A stretch of DNA of 64,000 bases from Paralvinella palmiformis (Eukaryota; Annelida; Polychaeta; Terebellida; Alvinellidae). The stretch is taken from the NCBI GenBank assembly GCA_025642065.1, contig JAODUP010000046.1:313001-377000 (forward strand). The letters are read 5' to 3'. The notes beneath the pieces are model-generated. The model saw only the letters and a program-made list of their open reading frames with translations. It was not told where the DNA came from and made no database searches. The position numbers and the translations under genes are program-made. This document shows positions 37,130-48,999 of the stretch, piece after piece (the stretch's first letter is position 1; each line of letters opens with the position of its first letter).

Positions 37130-38450
37130 TTTTGGTCAAAACTGTCAAAAACATTTATGAAGACGATATCTCTAGAAGTATTGACAAAGTGGGCAATAAA
37201 GTGGCCAAAGAATGCAATGCGACTGCTGTTCGCAATAAAACATCATATAACACACCCACTGACAAATATGTAGCTGCTGAATCTGTTCCAACCACACTCC
37301 AGGAATTATTGACTGGAGTTTTCACCAATTTGCCAACTCTTTAGCAGCTTTATTGACTGGAAGCAAAAGTCTGTGTGAACAACGGACCAAAAAATCTTCA
37401 ATAGCACTAATTGGCTGTTGATGAGAGATTTCAAAGACTTAATGTTCCTTATTCATGATATACCGTTATGATGATATTCTTCATTTAATTAATGTCACTG
37501 GAAAAGTGGCTACTCAGAACTCAGTGAATGTTGGTAATGGTCTGCAACTTGGAAAAAAGTTGATCGGATATTTTGAATGCAGTTGGCCTAGTCGATGCTA
37601 CGACACACTATTCAATGTGGAATAGGTTGCCGGCAAATATTAGAAATGCGTTGTCTCTTGAAAATTTTAAATCTCTTCTAAAAACACACCCATTTAAGGT
37701 CGCTTTCACAGATAAATAATTGTTATCTTTGAAATAATTACAGGGTTCTTACATACATATTATTCGGGGTATTGTTATATGTACAGCGCCCTTTGAATGG
37801 CTCCTGCTTTGTAAGGACGCTTTATTAAATATACATTATTATTATTATTCAGAAGTGCAGCTACCATGTTCGACATAGAGGTCACCATGTTCATGCGATT
37901 GTGACGATGAAAGGTCGATGAGTCATGAACTATCACCTGTCCCAAAATCCATGTTTGACGAGAATGGAAATACGATGAATGCAAAAGCCAAGCCCAATTT
38001 GAAGAATGCACTCGAAGTTTAATTGTCAAAGATGGTACCAAAACGGGTGTTTCTCAAAGGATGTACTGTACTCTAAGCAACGCTTTGGCCTTCATCTGGA
38101 ACTCTACAGCACTACCGTGATCGTTTCGGCAGATATCTTCAGACTCAATAAAAGGTCATGAAAATACAGCTTAATCGTCCCAGTGGTGCTGACTGCTTAT
38201 AACCTTACTGGCTGTGATACTGTATAATCCTATTTTGGGTCTGGTATGGGAGTAGTACATAACGTTTTGAGACGACCATTGGGTAAGACAGAACCAACAA
38301 TATCGTCTGCTGATATTGCGGCTTAGCTGAATGCCCTAGAACAGAACCCGCCAAGTTTAGAACCAACTGCCTATGGTTGGTCGAAGGAAGAGGGATTGAA
38401 TGCATTCAGCTCACTCATTGTCCGCGTTAATATCTTCCTAGCCCGAGTGG
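37130..38450 (+). pseudogene. Decayed ORF of an unclassified repetitive protein family, interrupted by a retroelement tail
   Basis: Scattered in-frame pieces are visible: VPTTLQELLTGVFTNLPT (about 37290), MFDENGNTMNAKAKPNLKNA (about 37950), FLKGCTVL, PSSGTLQHYRDRFGRYLQT (about 38100) and LTAYNLTGCDTV (about 38205). In order they resemble, from memory, a widespread multicopy animal protein with an H.LSGCDT..Y.G.GK motif and a PW/P..SGT..DY..RF segment. Several stops and shifts lie between the pieces. The family is probably a mobile-element protein; the class is unknown to me. Confidence 0.45.
37575..37862 (+). mobile_element. Non-LTR retrotransposon 3' end
   Basis: The ORF end MWNRLPANIRNALSLENFKS continues LLKTHPFKVAFTDK with a stop at 37717-37719. 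A 3'UTR follows, ending GCGCCCTTTGAATGGCTCCT, then TTTATTAAATATACA and an (ATT)n tail. The WN.LP..IR...SLE.FKS.LKTH pattern is the usual C-terminus of CR1/L2-type ORF2 proteins. It appears inserted in the decayed ORF described above. A decayed sister copy is at 19373-19556. Confidence 0.8.
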
Positions 38451-38940
38451 ATTTGCTTAAGTTGATCAGAGCTCTAATATTGCCTTTATAATGTTTTGCT
38501 CGTATCAAGATGGAATTGCCAGCCAAAATGAAAATACAGAAGTTCAGCCTTTAGAAGAGAAGGCGGATTGATAGCGATGCCAGGTGTGACTAGCTGATGA
38601 GCTGGATTCATCAAATTATCATTAAGCATATATGACTCCATTTTTTTTCGTGTTTACATTTGTTCAAATAAATATTGGTATAACCGTATTCTTCATAGCA
38701 GAAAACACAAAAACACGGTTGAATCATGTTTATTTCTTACCTGGTGGCGGCTCTCTTGGAAATAATCTGCTGAATACAAAATTAGTTTACATGCATACTG
38801 CTGTTTACTAACTGTTTAGGTGTGCTTAAGAAAGGAGATGACGCAACATACCAGTTTGCTTACTGGCTTTCGGATTATAATTTATGTGTTAGCTTGAGAA
38901 GGATTTGTTTAGCCACGGCACGAAATAACGTTTTCATTGT
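38450..38940. other. Intergenic, nothing recognised
   Basis: No conserved ORF, repeat end or RNA gene is visible here. Confidence 0.5.
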
Positions 38941-39095
38941 AGAGGACGTTTCGATAGCGCTCCGAGTGAGCACTATGCAAAAACTTCAAGTCCAGGTTTA
39001 GAATCCCAGTAATAATGTGTCTGTGGGGTGTTCCCTTGGGAAGTTGACCCACAGCTACATATACCAGGTGTGACCGACGCCGAGCAGAACAAGCA
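38940..39095 (+). mobile_element. tRNA-headed SINE, family C
   Basis: The head is GAGGACGTTTCGATAGCGCT, the B box-like stretch is AGGTTTAGAATCCC, and a linker contains TGTGGGGTGTTCCCTTGGGA. The 3' end TACCAGGTGTGACCGACGCC resembles the ACCAGCACCAAGGCTAAAC-type tails at 46415-46560, 55190-55215, 57880-58005 and 61500-61535. Confidence 0.6.
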
Positions 39096-39503
39096 CTAGG
39101 ATTATACAGATACTACGTATACAATACAAATCGACAGCATTCTCTCCCTCTTTCATTTTCTTTGATCATCATCATCATCAAGACTATCCATTACGGTCTA
39201 CAATCCAGATTTGAATATCGTCTTCTGGGTTGTTCGTTTCAAAAATACCCGCCTATAGCCAGTTATAAATATAGATAAGCAACGTTTGAACTTTGAGCCC
39301 CGAGGTAATTGAGTTCAGCAAGAGCTTCACGATAAGACTCCGTTAGTATTTGTCAACAGACAGGTAATCTGCGTGTACAGCACACTGATGTGACTAAACT
39401 AACAGGTGAGGTGGATTTACGCTTGATTGATACTCTGTCCGAAACAATACATATTCCAGGTTTGAATATTTTAGATTCAGTACACAATTATTTTAGTAGT
39501 TGC

Positions 39504-39532
39504 GCGTGGCCTATTCATAGAATAGGCCACGC
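39504..39532. repeat. Perfect 13-bp hairpin
   Basis: GCGTGGCCTATTC and GAATAGGCCACGC are separated by ATA. It lies about 380 bp upstream of the two-pass membrane protein ATG. Confidence 0.95.
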
Positions 39533-39908
39533 AATAAGTAACTGGAAGGCAGATCAAAACCCGATGGCGTAAAGTAACGAGAAACGTGGATAAAGTTGGC
39601 CATGATTATACCGAGCCAGACTGAACGTGTTGTGTTATGAATTTGGCTAGTGGTAGAATTATCAGGGGCCGATTTGGTCCATGATGGAGTACGGCTTAGA
39701 GCGCGCATAACTAATCAATAGCACCACACCCAACCGGTCCTCGTATGTCAGGAAAGGCTTGGCCGGGGAAATTTTGTATTTCGTCGCATGTTACGTAAAT
39801 TATACAATGCTGCGTTACTATATTTGATCAATTGTTACATTACTCGTATTTCAGATTCTTTAACTGGAACCCAAACGAACTAGGATTAATTCCAGCCAAC
39901 AGAACAAC

Positions 39909-41895
39909 ATGTCTGGACGGCTCACTCCAACACAACTAGGAGAAGCCGGTATACCGGATGATGTGTTCATTAACCCGGACACGCTACCTCCGGTAAGCTG
40001 TGGAGAGGTAACTAGAGACGAACAAGATGTCGCAGCAGGCCGAGGTCGGAAAAAGAACAAGCTGAAGGCCTTTCTCAAGAAGGACAAAGGTAGGAAGAAC
40101 GAACCACCGAAACTGTCAGAACTTGGCGACGCTTTGGGAAAATCACACGCCTCGAGCACAAGTTCTAAAGACGACATCAGAGACGTCGTGCCGGTTCAAC
40201 AACAACAACAACAAGACAGCAAGCCATCGAAGCTGTCATCGTTTAGAGGATTCTTCGCCACGAAGCCGGCCGAAGCTGCCACTGTGGGTGGTACACCCGA
40301 GCTGGCTGGATCAGCAGTCCAGAGACGTGTACCGCTACGACAGTCGTTTCGGGAGTTCTTCCACGACACGCCGATCGTGTCACCATCGCAAGGCGGCGAC
40401 GATGTGGTTATTGCGACGCTGAAGGAGCCAGCCGCCAGTTCGACTTGCACCATTAGCGTCGTCATGTTCGTCCTGTTTGGCATCATCGAGGTACTCGGTA
40501 TCGTCTTGCTGGTCGTCGGGCTGACCGGAAACTCGCGCAAAGCGGAACACTGCATGGTGATCGGTCCGCTCTTCCTGTTACTCGGCTGCTTCGTGATGAT
40601 CGGCTACGTTTTCTTCGTCCTATTCTGGATGGACAATCCACTGCCCTGTCTAAGCGACTGCATGGCTAAAGTGAACTCGAAAATTGGAGCCGTACAGGAC
40701 CCGTACGGCCTGAAGCGTCCCGAGACCTATGCCAATCAGCGTACCTCGTACCATCCTGGCCTGAGACTGCCCGCTTATATTCCGCCTGCCAGCCCCAATG
40801 CTAGGGAGACAATACCAATGGGCTATCTATCCACAGATGGACAAGCAATAGACAAACTAGATGACCCACCAGGGTAGGAAAACACCTAAATATGTCTATA
40901 TACACCGATCTTTCAGATAATTATAGTTAAACCTGCTCTTAACCTCCACCTTTCCAAAGTCCCGATACAAGTCCCATTCAAATTGACCTGTCTAGGGCTG
41001 CCACCTGCCTGACGGAGCCAAACACCATAGCGTCCACGGGCAACAATATTACCTGTCCAGCAACCGCCAGTTGCGATAATTTGATTGAGGATTAATTAGT
41101 ATGATTGAGCACTGATTGTCATTGGCCGAACATCACCAACATATTGACCAATGATAGGTCTTCCCTAGCTATGTCTCCAACGGTGTTTATTTCGTTTCGT
41201 GCCGATGTGTTTCTTGACTAATAGGCAGTGCTATTTGCATTGTTATGTAATTGTTATGTATTTCAACACACCTTGAGTAAAGGTAATTGCTGCTTGAGCA
41301 GCTCTTGATAGAGATATGCAAACTTAAAACCGATAAAGGCATTATTTTACAATTGTAATTGCAATCTCTACACATATTTTGGATGTAAATTGTCACAAAA
41401 TTTCTTAATTAATCACAATATATTTTTGATATTCCAACGTCCACTCTATTCCTGACATATTAGACATCGTGATTTTAAGAAACGATGATCGTCTGTATGA
41501 ATTCCACACACACAAAATATATAGCAATTAGATATATGTGCAAATGTGTATGAAGTATGTGTATGCATGAATAAAAATAAACAGTAGGGTATGTACTCTA
41601 TGTGTTCAGTCACTGGATATTCCACCTTTAATTAAGTACCTGGGATTCCACCTGTCTAGAAGCTCCACCTGTCCGTAAGTCCCCACTTGTGGCGTTAAGA
41701 GCATGTTTGACTCTATTTCACGTCAATATTTTCTTAATTACATTATAATAGCCTACTTTGAGGAACAAACATTAGATAACAGATGATTAATGTTATAATT
41801 TCAGATACAAGAGAACTGTGAACCAGGATGAAAGTTATCGTTCCTATCGTAACATTTCTTATCAAGATGATAAATTTGTTGATGACATCATTTAA
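39909..41895 (+). CDS. Two-pass transmembrane protein with basic/low-complexity N-terminus, unassigned
   Basis: Two coding exons, 39909-40873 and 41805-41895, join in phase 2 (GTAGGA donor, TTTCAG acceptor) and give 351 aa. The first 180 residues are hydrophilic, with a Lys-rich patch (residues 46-63), a Gln run (97-102) and SFRGFF and SFREFF boxes (111-116, 146-151). Two membrane segments follow at about 182-205 and 215-240, with a short hydrophilic loop between them. The C-terminus is polar and acidic, ending DDKFVDDII. Both ends would face the same side. Two close helices before a long tail recall TMEM200-type proteins, but I cannot assign it. The first exon is clearly richer in G and C than its surroundings. 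A TTTCAG acceptor at 39854 implies a 5'UTR exon upstream. Confidence 0.85.
40926..41711. mobile_element. MITE-like element in the intron of the two-pass membrane gene
   Basis: Terminal inverted repeats are GTTAAACCTGCTCTTAAC (40926-40943) and GTTAAGAGCATGTTTGAC (41694-41711), matching at 16 of 18 positions. Both inner flanks carry CCACCT and CCTGTCTAG-type words. No open frame is recognised between them. The element fills most of the 931-bp intron. Confidence 0.65.
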
Positions 41896-43145
41896 ATAAC
41901 TTTTTACGCCCTTTCATAATTGAAAGATTACTAGTTGTATGAGACAGCTGCCAGGTATTCACCATATTTGGGTAACAATATTCAGATTTGAAGTAAACAA
42001 GTTGCTGCAGAAACATATGTAGAATGTGCTGTATATATAGAAATGTATCTGGCAATAGTTCACGTGCAGTATTTGGAATGATGGCTAAACCACCCTGTTA
42101 ACAGCAGGGGAGTATCCAAATAGTTACGGTACACACACACGCGTTTGTGAAAATCATCAGGGGTTTTCTCACAGTGATGTATACATTATCGAAAATGGCT
42201 GGTTTATATTCTATAAATAAAGCTGATTTATAATATCACTGACTCACTTGCTGACTGAGCAATGTCCAACATAAAATAATTCCGGCAACAATTTAAAACC
42301 AACTTAGCCAGTTGATCAAAGCCATAATAACATGGAACTGAATGTTTGTCTAACTGGATGGTGCAATAACAAATATCACAGACATGTATATTAACGTTAT
42401 GTGTAGATTTATTTCAGGACGAAAACTTAAACCAACTCCATCATCATCCTGCTTCAACGAGAACGTCTTCAGGACATGCTGTTGTGTAATAGACGAACGA
42501 TGCGGTAACAAGGAGCCTACAGCTTATGTCTTATGGTTTAGATTCACTGACATAGACACGCTTTGTTGTGGTGAATCGGATAATGGTTCAAGATCCAAAG
42601 TAAAACTCGGGAAGCCAAAGTTGTTTTACAGAAAATAAGGGACTGATGCAATTATACAAATTAATGAATCACTAAATATTTTATTTTACCTACTCTTCTA
42701 ACCATTTGCCATTTTAAGCCGACTTTCAGTTTTATAATTTACTACACATCTTTTCAATAAATATAACAATGTTTTACAAGCTAAAGGTAATAATTAGTTA
42801 TCAGACATGACTGCAAAATATAGCTACAGTAAATAAAACACTGTAATTAACCACACATTTTACACACGTTGAAAAAGATCTGATTCTCAGTCACCAAATA
42901 ACGTACACCAACTGCTAAAATAAAAATGACAAACAGCTAGAGATTTTACTGTCAAGAGCACCACTGATTGCATTTCTGACACCATCTTAACATTGATCAA
43001 CAGCTGTGGCTTGTGTTACGGAACGATGACTTGAATCACGAGTAGCGTATCCTTAGACCGAGTTAAATGCTCTCCTTCTCTCAATATGTTTAGAACGGTG
43101 TGTATACATTTATATATACAAAGATCGCGTAGCCCCTTTCAGTCA
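41896..43145. other. 3' region of the membrane-protein gene and space before PDAP1
   Basis: AATAAA at 42216-42221 is a likely polyadenylation signal for the plus-strand gene. A later open segment preceded by a TTTCAG (42417) encodes GRKLKPTPSSSCFNENVF and a Cys-rich stretch with a stop at 42636-42638. It could be an alternative terminal exon of the same gene or chance. Confidence 0.4.
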
Positions 43146-46100
43146 TCAGTGCTTAGCGGCTGCCTTCTTTTCCTTTAATTTATCCGCTGCTGCCTTAGCG
43201 GCCGCATCTCGTTCTGTTGAAAAATAACATTGTCATTATCAGCAACATTCAGGTCATAGACAGTTAAATATAATAATAATACTACAACATGATTAAAATT
43301 ACCCTAAAGCGCTTGATAACAGATTCACTTAGCTAAAAACTGCTTTCTTATAACTTGTACATTTAAATGCTAACCACGTGATATTACCTATCATAAATTG
43401 AACAATTCTTATATGAAATTCAGAAAACTGAAAAGTTCTGAAATATATGCCAATTTTCGAGGCAACATGATCACATCAATGGAAAATCCAACATGATTTA
43501 GAAAAGCTTCATGTACAATCATAACTACGAAGCTTTGCATCATAAAACCGTTAATGCCAACAGAATGCATATTGAGGATCTGCTTTAAAAACACTAAACA
43601 TACAAAGTTATTAATACAGTGAGAATCTGTTAATATGGACATCGTTTTTCCAGCAAATGCACTTTCCAACACACTATTCTCTGTGATAGATTTAGCTCCA
43701 TTATAAATGACTCTTTAATCCAGCAAATTTGCATTCCGACTCCGACACTTCATTTTGCCAACAGAATGTGACATTTCAATGTAAAATGACCGTGATAATC
43801 CGACAACAACAAAAAGTTGCCAAAATATTTCTGCTGGTTCTGTCATGCAAGACACACCTACATCTTGTCAGTAATGGTTAATTAACCTGCCCACATGCAG
43901 TAATTGCTATATCGTAACCAATTACAATCGTCCTTGACCAAACACACCGACACATGATGTTTCCATCTCATAGCCAATCATAATCATTCACGGCTAATTA
44001 CAAACAAATATGTGTGATCTTTCACGGACTCGACGTTTCGACATTCATTTTATCCAACATATTATCATGTGACAAACCTTGTTGTTATAATTGAATTCTC
44101 TCTGTATAACTGAAGCCTTTGTATTTAGTATTGCTATTGTTTAATAAACGGATTTTGTTAAGGAAAATGATAACATGATCTAACCACTGCTATTAGAACA
44201 TTCCATAATTCAAAAAATTTACTTGTGTGCCATATGAATTCATAAGCTTACATGAAGAATGGTTTTGCATTACACTTGTGGTCACACTGATTAATGAGCT
44301 ACCCATACTACATTATTACTGTGAAAGGCTATTCTAAAATCAGAATCTATTAAAACAAAGGATACCCAATATATCTATTATACTCATGAATTACCTCACT
44401 ATGGCTAGAATTCATTAATAATTTTATTGAAATAAGACACTGATTACCACGCTTCTCTTGATCTCTCTTTTTCTGGGCTTCCTCTCTTTGTTTTCTTATG
44501 AGGGCTAGACGCGCTAGATCAGCTCGAGCCTCCTCCGTCTTGCCTTCCATGTGCATCTTCTGATAATGTGCTTTGGCTTGCTGTTTTTCTAGTTCTTCTC
44601 TGAACAGAGGAGTGCACAAAAAGAAACTTTTCAGTGGTGTTAAAATGGAGCACTGTTTAATGCAAACTTTAACACTGACTGATCTTATTTAGGATATCTT
44701 TGACTGTGGGCAAGTTTTTGTAAGATGTCACTTAGTATCTACAGGGTCCTGCACCTCCCAATCATCTCCCCCCTGACACACACCCACACATCATCATCTC
44801 ACAAGTTCAAGCTGTGCTGGGACTAAATCTGTTCTTCAAATTAAACAAGGCCACCATACTGGGAACATGTGGATTTTATAAATTTCAACTGCTATTTAGT
44901 TTCTTATTGGGTCTGAGTAAAATTGATGCAAACTACGGGTCATTATACAGTATAATCAGATTATTTGCAAAACTTGTACAGCAATATAAATAAAAGCACA
45001 AAACAAACGTAACTAAACCAAATATATATAACCTATTAAAAAATGACAAACAATTATAATTAAAGATGAAATCACAAAAACAACCCTGCATGACTACATT
45101 TGGTTTTCCACCATTACATTTGCACTTTTACCACTGGAGGAAAACACCAAATACAAAAACCATTTTGAGAATCTAAGGAAAGTGAACAGTCTGAAAAAAC
45201 TAACCTGGATCACAGACGCGATGATTTTTAGCACCAATTCTTACCTTTCCTTTCTTGATAACTGAACTTTAGCCCCAGCTTCTAAAGTGTTTACTTTCTT
45301 TGCTTGTTTTACAGCAACTCGGTTCGGATTTGATGTCTCAATTAAATGACTAACTCCTTTGGCTTTCTGTTTGGTGCAAATATAAAGTCATCATGAAAGA
45401 AATAGAGATGATCTGTGCAGTATTTTACGAACTCTGTTATCTAATATCTAAATATATAGGTTTAGAACAGGCTATTAAATGGAGCAGCTAAAACACAACA
45501 CTTTATCATCGTGGTGCTGCTTTAAAAAAAAACTAAACTCACAGCATCTTCATCTGTTGATTCTGAATCTGACTCTTCATCGAATTTTACATCATCATCT
45601 TCTTCCTTAATTGCACTTTCACCTTTACTTTTACCTTCTTCTTCCTCTTCATCAGAGTCATCACTTGGAATGCCACGTTTTCTCTAGATGAAATAGAATC
45701 GCAAAAAGAAATGAACACGTAAATATTTCCTATTTTTTTGTACCAAATGAGCACAAACTACAGCACGTGAAATGTTTGACAGAAAGATGACCGAGTTCTT
45801 CAAATGAGCACAAACTACAGTGCGTGAAATGTTTGACCGAGAGATGCTTAAAAAATATAATCCAACTGTAAGAAAATATTGGTATACAATCATTGAGCAT
45901 GGTTTAACAAATAAACCATATTATTACTAGTAGATAACCCTCTATCTTTTCTCTACAGTTTTCATTGTCATCATCACAACGATGGCCAAACATGATATCA
46001 AAACTGTTCTCAATACATACACTCAGTCCACTATGGAGAGACACAGTACGTGAGCATGGAATGGCCATTTCAACATATGTCTGCTGGGCATGTCCGTAGC

Positions 46101-48545
46101 ATAACTGGTAGCATGATTGGCCACAATCTGTAGCATCCGAGTTCAAATCCCAGCTGAGCTATGTCAGAAGGGTGTTTCATCTTTCATTTCACCTTATTAC
46201 TTTTGCAGGTTGCTCAGCCAATTTTACCCACCACATTCACAAAAGCTGCCATAAAACAGCAACATATTTGTGCGTGTTTGCGGTTAAAGGCCACATAAAA
46301 CAATTAAAAGCTACTGATTTGGAATTTATAAAAAAGCCAGCAAATATCAAATTATGTCTGTGACATTAATTGTCTCCAGCTCGTATTGAGGTAAGTTGCT
46401 AAGCCTTGGTGCTGGTCACAGCTGGAACATATGCCCGAGGTGGTGCTGCTAGGGAAAATATATCTGACGAACACGGGTATGAGCCAGAATCGAACCCACA
46501 ACCTAGCGATTTGTAATGCAGTGCTCTAACCACTGGACCACAGCAATGACCCAGTCTAGCTCTTGTAAAAACTGACACATATCCGAATATCAAAGGCTGA
46601 AATCACAAATGTTTAATTCAGAACTTTTGGTCTCTAAGGCAAGTAGCCAATTATATCAACACTTCCTTTCTTACATACTCGCCATTCCTTTTGCTTTTGT
46701 TCTTTTTCAACCTGAGCAGCTAGCTCTTCTTCATTTGTGAAATGTCTACCCTTTCCCTTATGGACACCACGCTTTCCTTTTCCTGAAAGGGAATAATAAT
46801 AAAAAATTATGACAAATTTTGTTTGCAATTAATTGCTGTCGTTGTTTACCATAAATACTTGTGGGGAGGGAAAAGGGAGTTCTCGGAAGCACCTAGACTT
46901 ATATGTGCGTCATATTTCCTACCAGCTGAAGGAAGGATGCTTTGGGCCATCCTTGACATACAACACTATGGGATTCAACCCAATAAGAGCCAGAATCCAA
47001 TAAGACTATTAAGAGTAATTTCACATGTGCGCCTGCGTATGCATTTTGGGAATTCAACAAAACGGATCGCTCCATATAGCAATTGGTGCGAATTGGATGG
47101 TTGAATCCAAACTTTTACAACTCCGGATCCTAAAATTCAGGATTCAACTGTCTGATTCAAGTGTCCAGGCAGGCTTTCCCTGGTGTGTTAGCAGCCGTCT
47201 AGACTCTAGTCTAGATCTACTATCTAGATCAGTAGATGCAAATGGACAAAATCAACTGACATTTTGAATTAAACTCATCCAGTCATGGAGTGAAAATAGA
47301 AGTGAAACAAGTTGATGATAATTATACATGGCTTTATAATGAAAATCAACATTTATATGTAGAATTATCTGAATTTTATAATTATGGATAAATGTTGTTG
47401 GACTCATTCATGACTTTCAGTTCAAAGGCAGGGTCGGTAACAAGACAACTTGTACTCAAGAGTGTCGTATCTCATTCGTTTGGAGGCATAGACATTAGGC
47501 AGCCCCCATACACATATTTTGTCTGGGCATATTTATACTAACAACAGGATAATTAAACGTACCATCAAAGGCTCAGTATTAATTGACAATATCATGAATA
47601 TGTCTATATCTAATTATTTCTAAGTCACTGACTTCATATGCGGTTCATTGAATGCTTAATTAGGCTGTTAATTTAAGTTTGAGGTCCTAAGTATGCGTTA
47701 AAAGTTTGTGTAAGTGATCGCTATAATTTGTCTTGATCTATTGATAGTATACAAAACACATTGGAACAAATAACTAATTAGGAAAATAAAACTATTTCCT
47801 GCATTCAAATGGCACCTGTAAATACTGTAGGGAAAAGTTCAGATTTTTAGGTCAGCTTATTGAATGGTACTACCATAAATCATGATATTTTAGGTCTAAA
47901 AATTACCTCGGCTTAATGGCAGAGACCTATGGAAGATACTGCAATGTCGCATTACACATAACGCATATATGGAATCTTGGCTTTTCTTATAAATTCATAA
48001 ACAGATATATCGTCAGTACTGGACATAACTTTTTACCAAAGGTTAAGCCAAGATTCCATATATGCAGTATGCATAGGTGACATTGCAGTATACGATTTGT
48101 GTGCTTCCATATAAACCAATAACCATGCATTTTCAGGATTTAACAGTCCAATTTGCATTCGTGCAAATTGTTATATGGACATATCAGACAGTTGAATTCT
48201 GAATTTTTAGGACCCAGATAGAGTTTCACAAGGAAAATAGTTCAGAGGGGGAGGTGAATGTCCAAAAATGCACGGACACTGCAAATTTTGAAATATTAAA
48301 TAGAATAGTAGACTTTTACTAAGTATTAATTAGATTTCTAAGTCTGAAGACTAAACGTCTAGAGTAGAGATATAGTCTAATATCTAGATGATAGATCTAG
48401 ACTCTACATCTACTGAGTGATATAGTCATAGACAGAGTTAGAGAGTATAGACTAGAGAGTAGAGTCTAGATCTAGATCTATAAGTCTAGTTACCATTTAG
48501 AATAAGACAATGACAACAATATGATAGAACAGTACCTCGTGGCAT
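43146..48545 (-). CDS. PDAP1: 28 kDa heat- and acid-stable phosphoprotein (PDGFA-associated protein 1)
   Basis: PDAP1 is a small, charged, largely disordered phosphoprotein reported to bind PDGF-A; its biochemical role is poorly known. Six exons, in transcription order: 48536-48545, 46679-46782, 45543-45683, 45245-45366, 44448-44599, 43146-43213. Phases fit and give 198 aa; human has 181. Conserved parts are the start [16 protein letters not shown], the acidic block [10 protein letters not shown] with a second acidic run, [28 protein letters not shown] and [27 protein letters not shown]. The tail is [19 protein letters not shown]. Coding exon 1 is only ten bases (ATG CCA CGA G). The gene converges on the two-pass membrane gene and is divergent from TSEN54. 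Confidence 0.97.
45745..45846. repeat. Direct duplication of about 53 bp
   Basis: CAAATGAGCACAAACTACAG followed by a CGTGAAATGTTTGAC stretch occurs at about 45745 and 45799, just upstream (minus sense) of PDAP1 exon 45543-45683. Confidence 0.85.
46090..46265 (+). mobile_element. SINE family A-like, diverged, with tRNA-like head
   Basis: The head is TGTCCGTAGCATAACTGGTA, the B box is GAGTTCAAATCCCAG, and the body is GTTTCATCTTTCATTTCACC to CACAAAAGCTGCCATAAAAC. It lies in a PDAP1 intron. Confidence 0.75.
46412..46562 (-). mobile_element. tRNA-headed SINE, family C
   Basis: On the minus strand: GGTCATTGCTGTGGTCCAGT, GGTTAGAGCACTGC, the B box GGGTTCGATTCTGG, and the 3' tail GTGACCAGCACCAAGGCTTA. 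It lies in a PDAP1 intron. Confidence 0.8.
47000..47180 (-). mobile_element. MITE of the GTTGAATCC...GGATTCAAC hairpin family
   Basis: On the minus strand it matches 54221-54360: AAGCCTGCCTGGACACTTGA, then a hairpin made of GTTGAATCCTGAATTT and TTTGGATTCAACC arms, then CACCAATTGCTATATGGAGC and GATCCGTTTTGTTG. It lies in PDAP1 intron 1. Confidence 0.7.
47937..48092. mobile_element. Facing MITE ends forming a long hairpin
   Basis: A left arm (about 47938-47983, GCATATATGGAATCTTGGCT) and a right arm (about 48044-48090, AAGCCAAGATTCCATATATG) are inverted copies over about 45 bp. The outer parts also match (TGCAATGTCGCAT and GTGACATTGCAG). About 60 bp separate them. The terminal word also closes the element at 53898-54437. 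Confidence 0.75.
48330..48490. repeat. TCTAGATCTAG-rich quasi-palindromic tract
   Basis: The words TCTAGA, GATCTAGA, AGTCTAG and TATAGTC recur on both strands. A smaller tract is at 47193-47236. Nearly all four-base blocks are self-complementary. It lies in PDAP1 intron 1. Confidence 0.7.
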
Positions 48546-48999
48546 AGCTAAATATAATTAAGTCACTTATATCCCTTATAAGTTAAATAAACGTATATCC
48601 ACTCTCCTTCCAAACTGTCACAATGATATTCACTCAGTTGACATATGACGAAACTAGAAAGAAACTGATTCACTCTTTCGTGTGATACGCTCAAGCTGAC
48701 CGGAAGTGTGTTTGGTTGTTACTATTTACTAAATTGAAAGTCATTCGTATTAAATCAACTACAATTTGACTGGCTTGATAACAGCTAATACCATTTCAGT
48801 CTCTTTAATTTGTTTCACTGTTCTTTAAAGTATTTTACATTTATGTCATGTATTATGTTAACAGAAAATGTTCTGGACCTTTCTTCCTAAATTAATTTAG
48901 TTTGGGTGTTTAGATTTTTCTGAAGGGAGTAACAATTTATTATGAAAGATGAACTATTTATCGAGTTATTATTAAAGTGATCCCTTAATTCTGTGTACT
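48546..48999. promoter_or_regulatory. Putative bidirectional promoter between PDAP1 and TSEN54
   Basis: The two ATGs are 454 bp apart and diverge. ACCGGAAGTG at 48699-48708 is a strong ETS-type site, common in housekeeping promoters. No TATA box at a clear position was seen. The rest of the interval is AT-rich. Confidence 0.55.
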
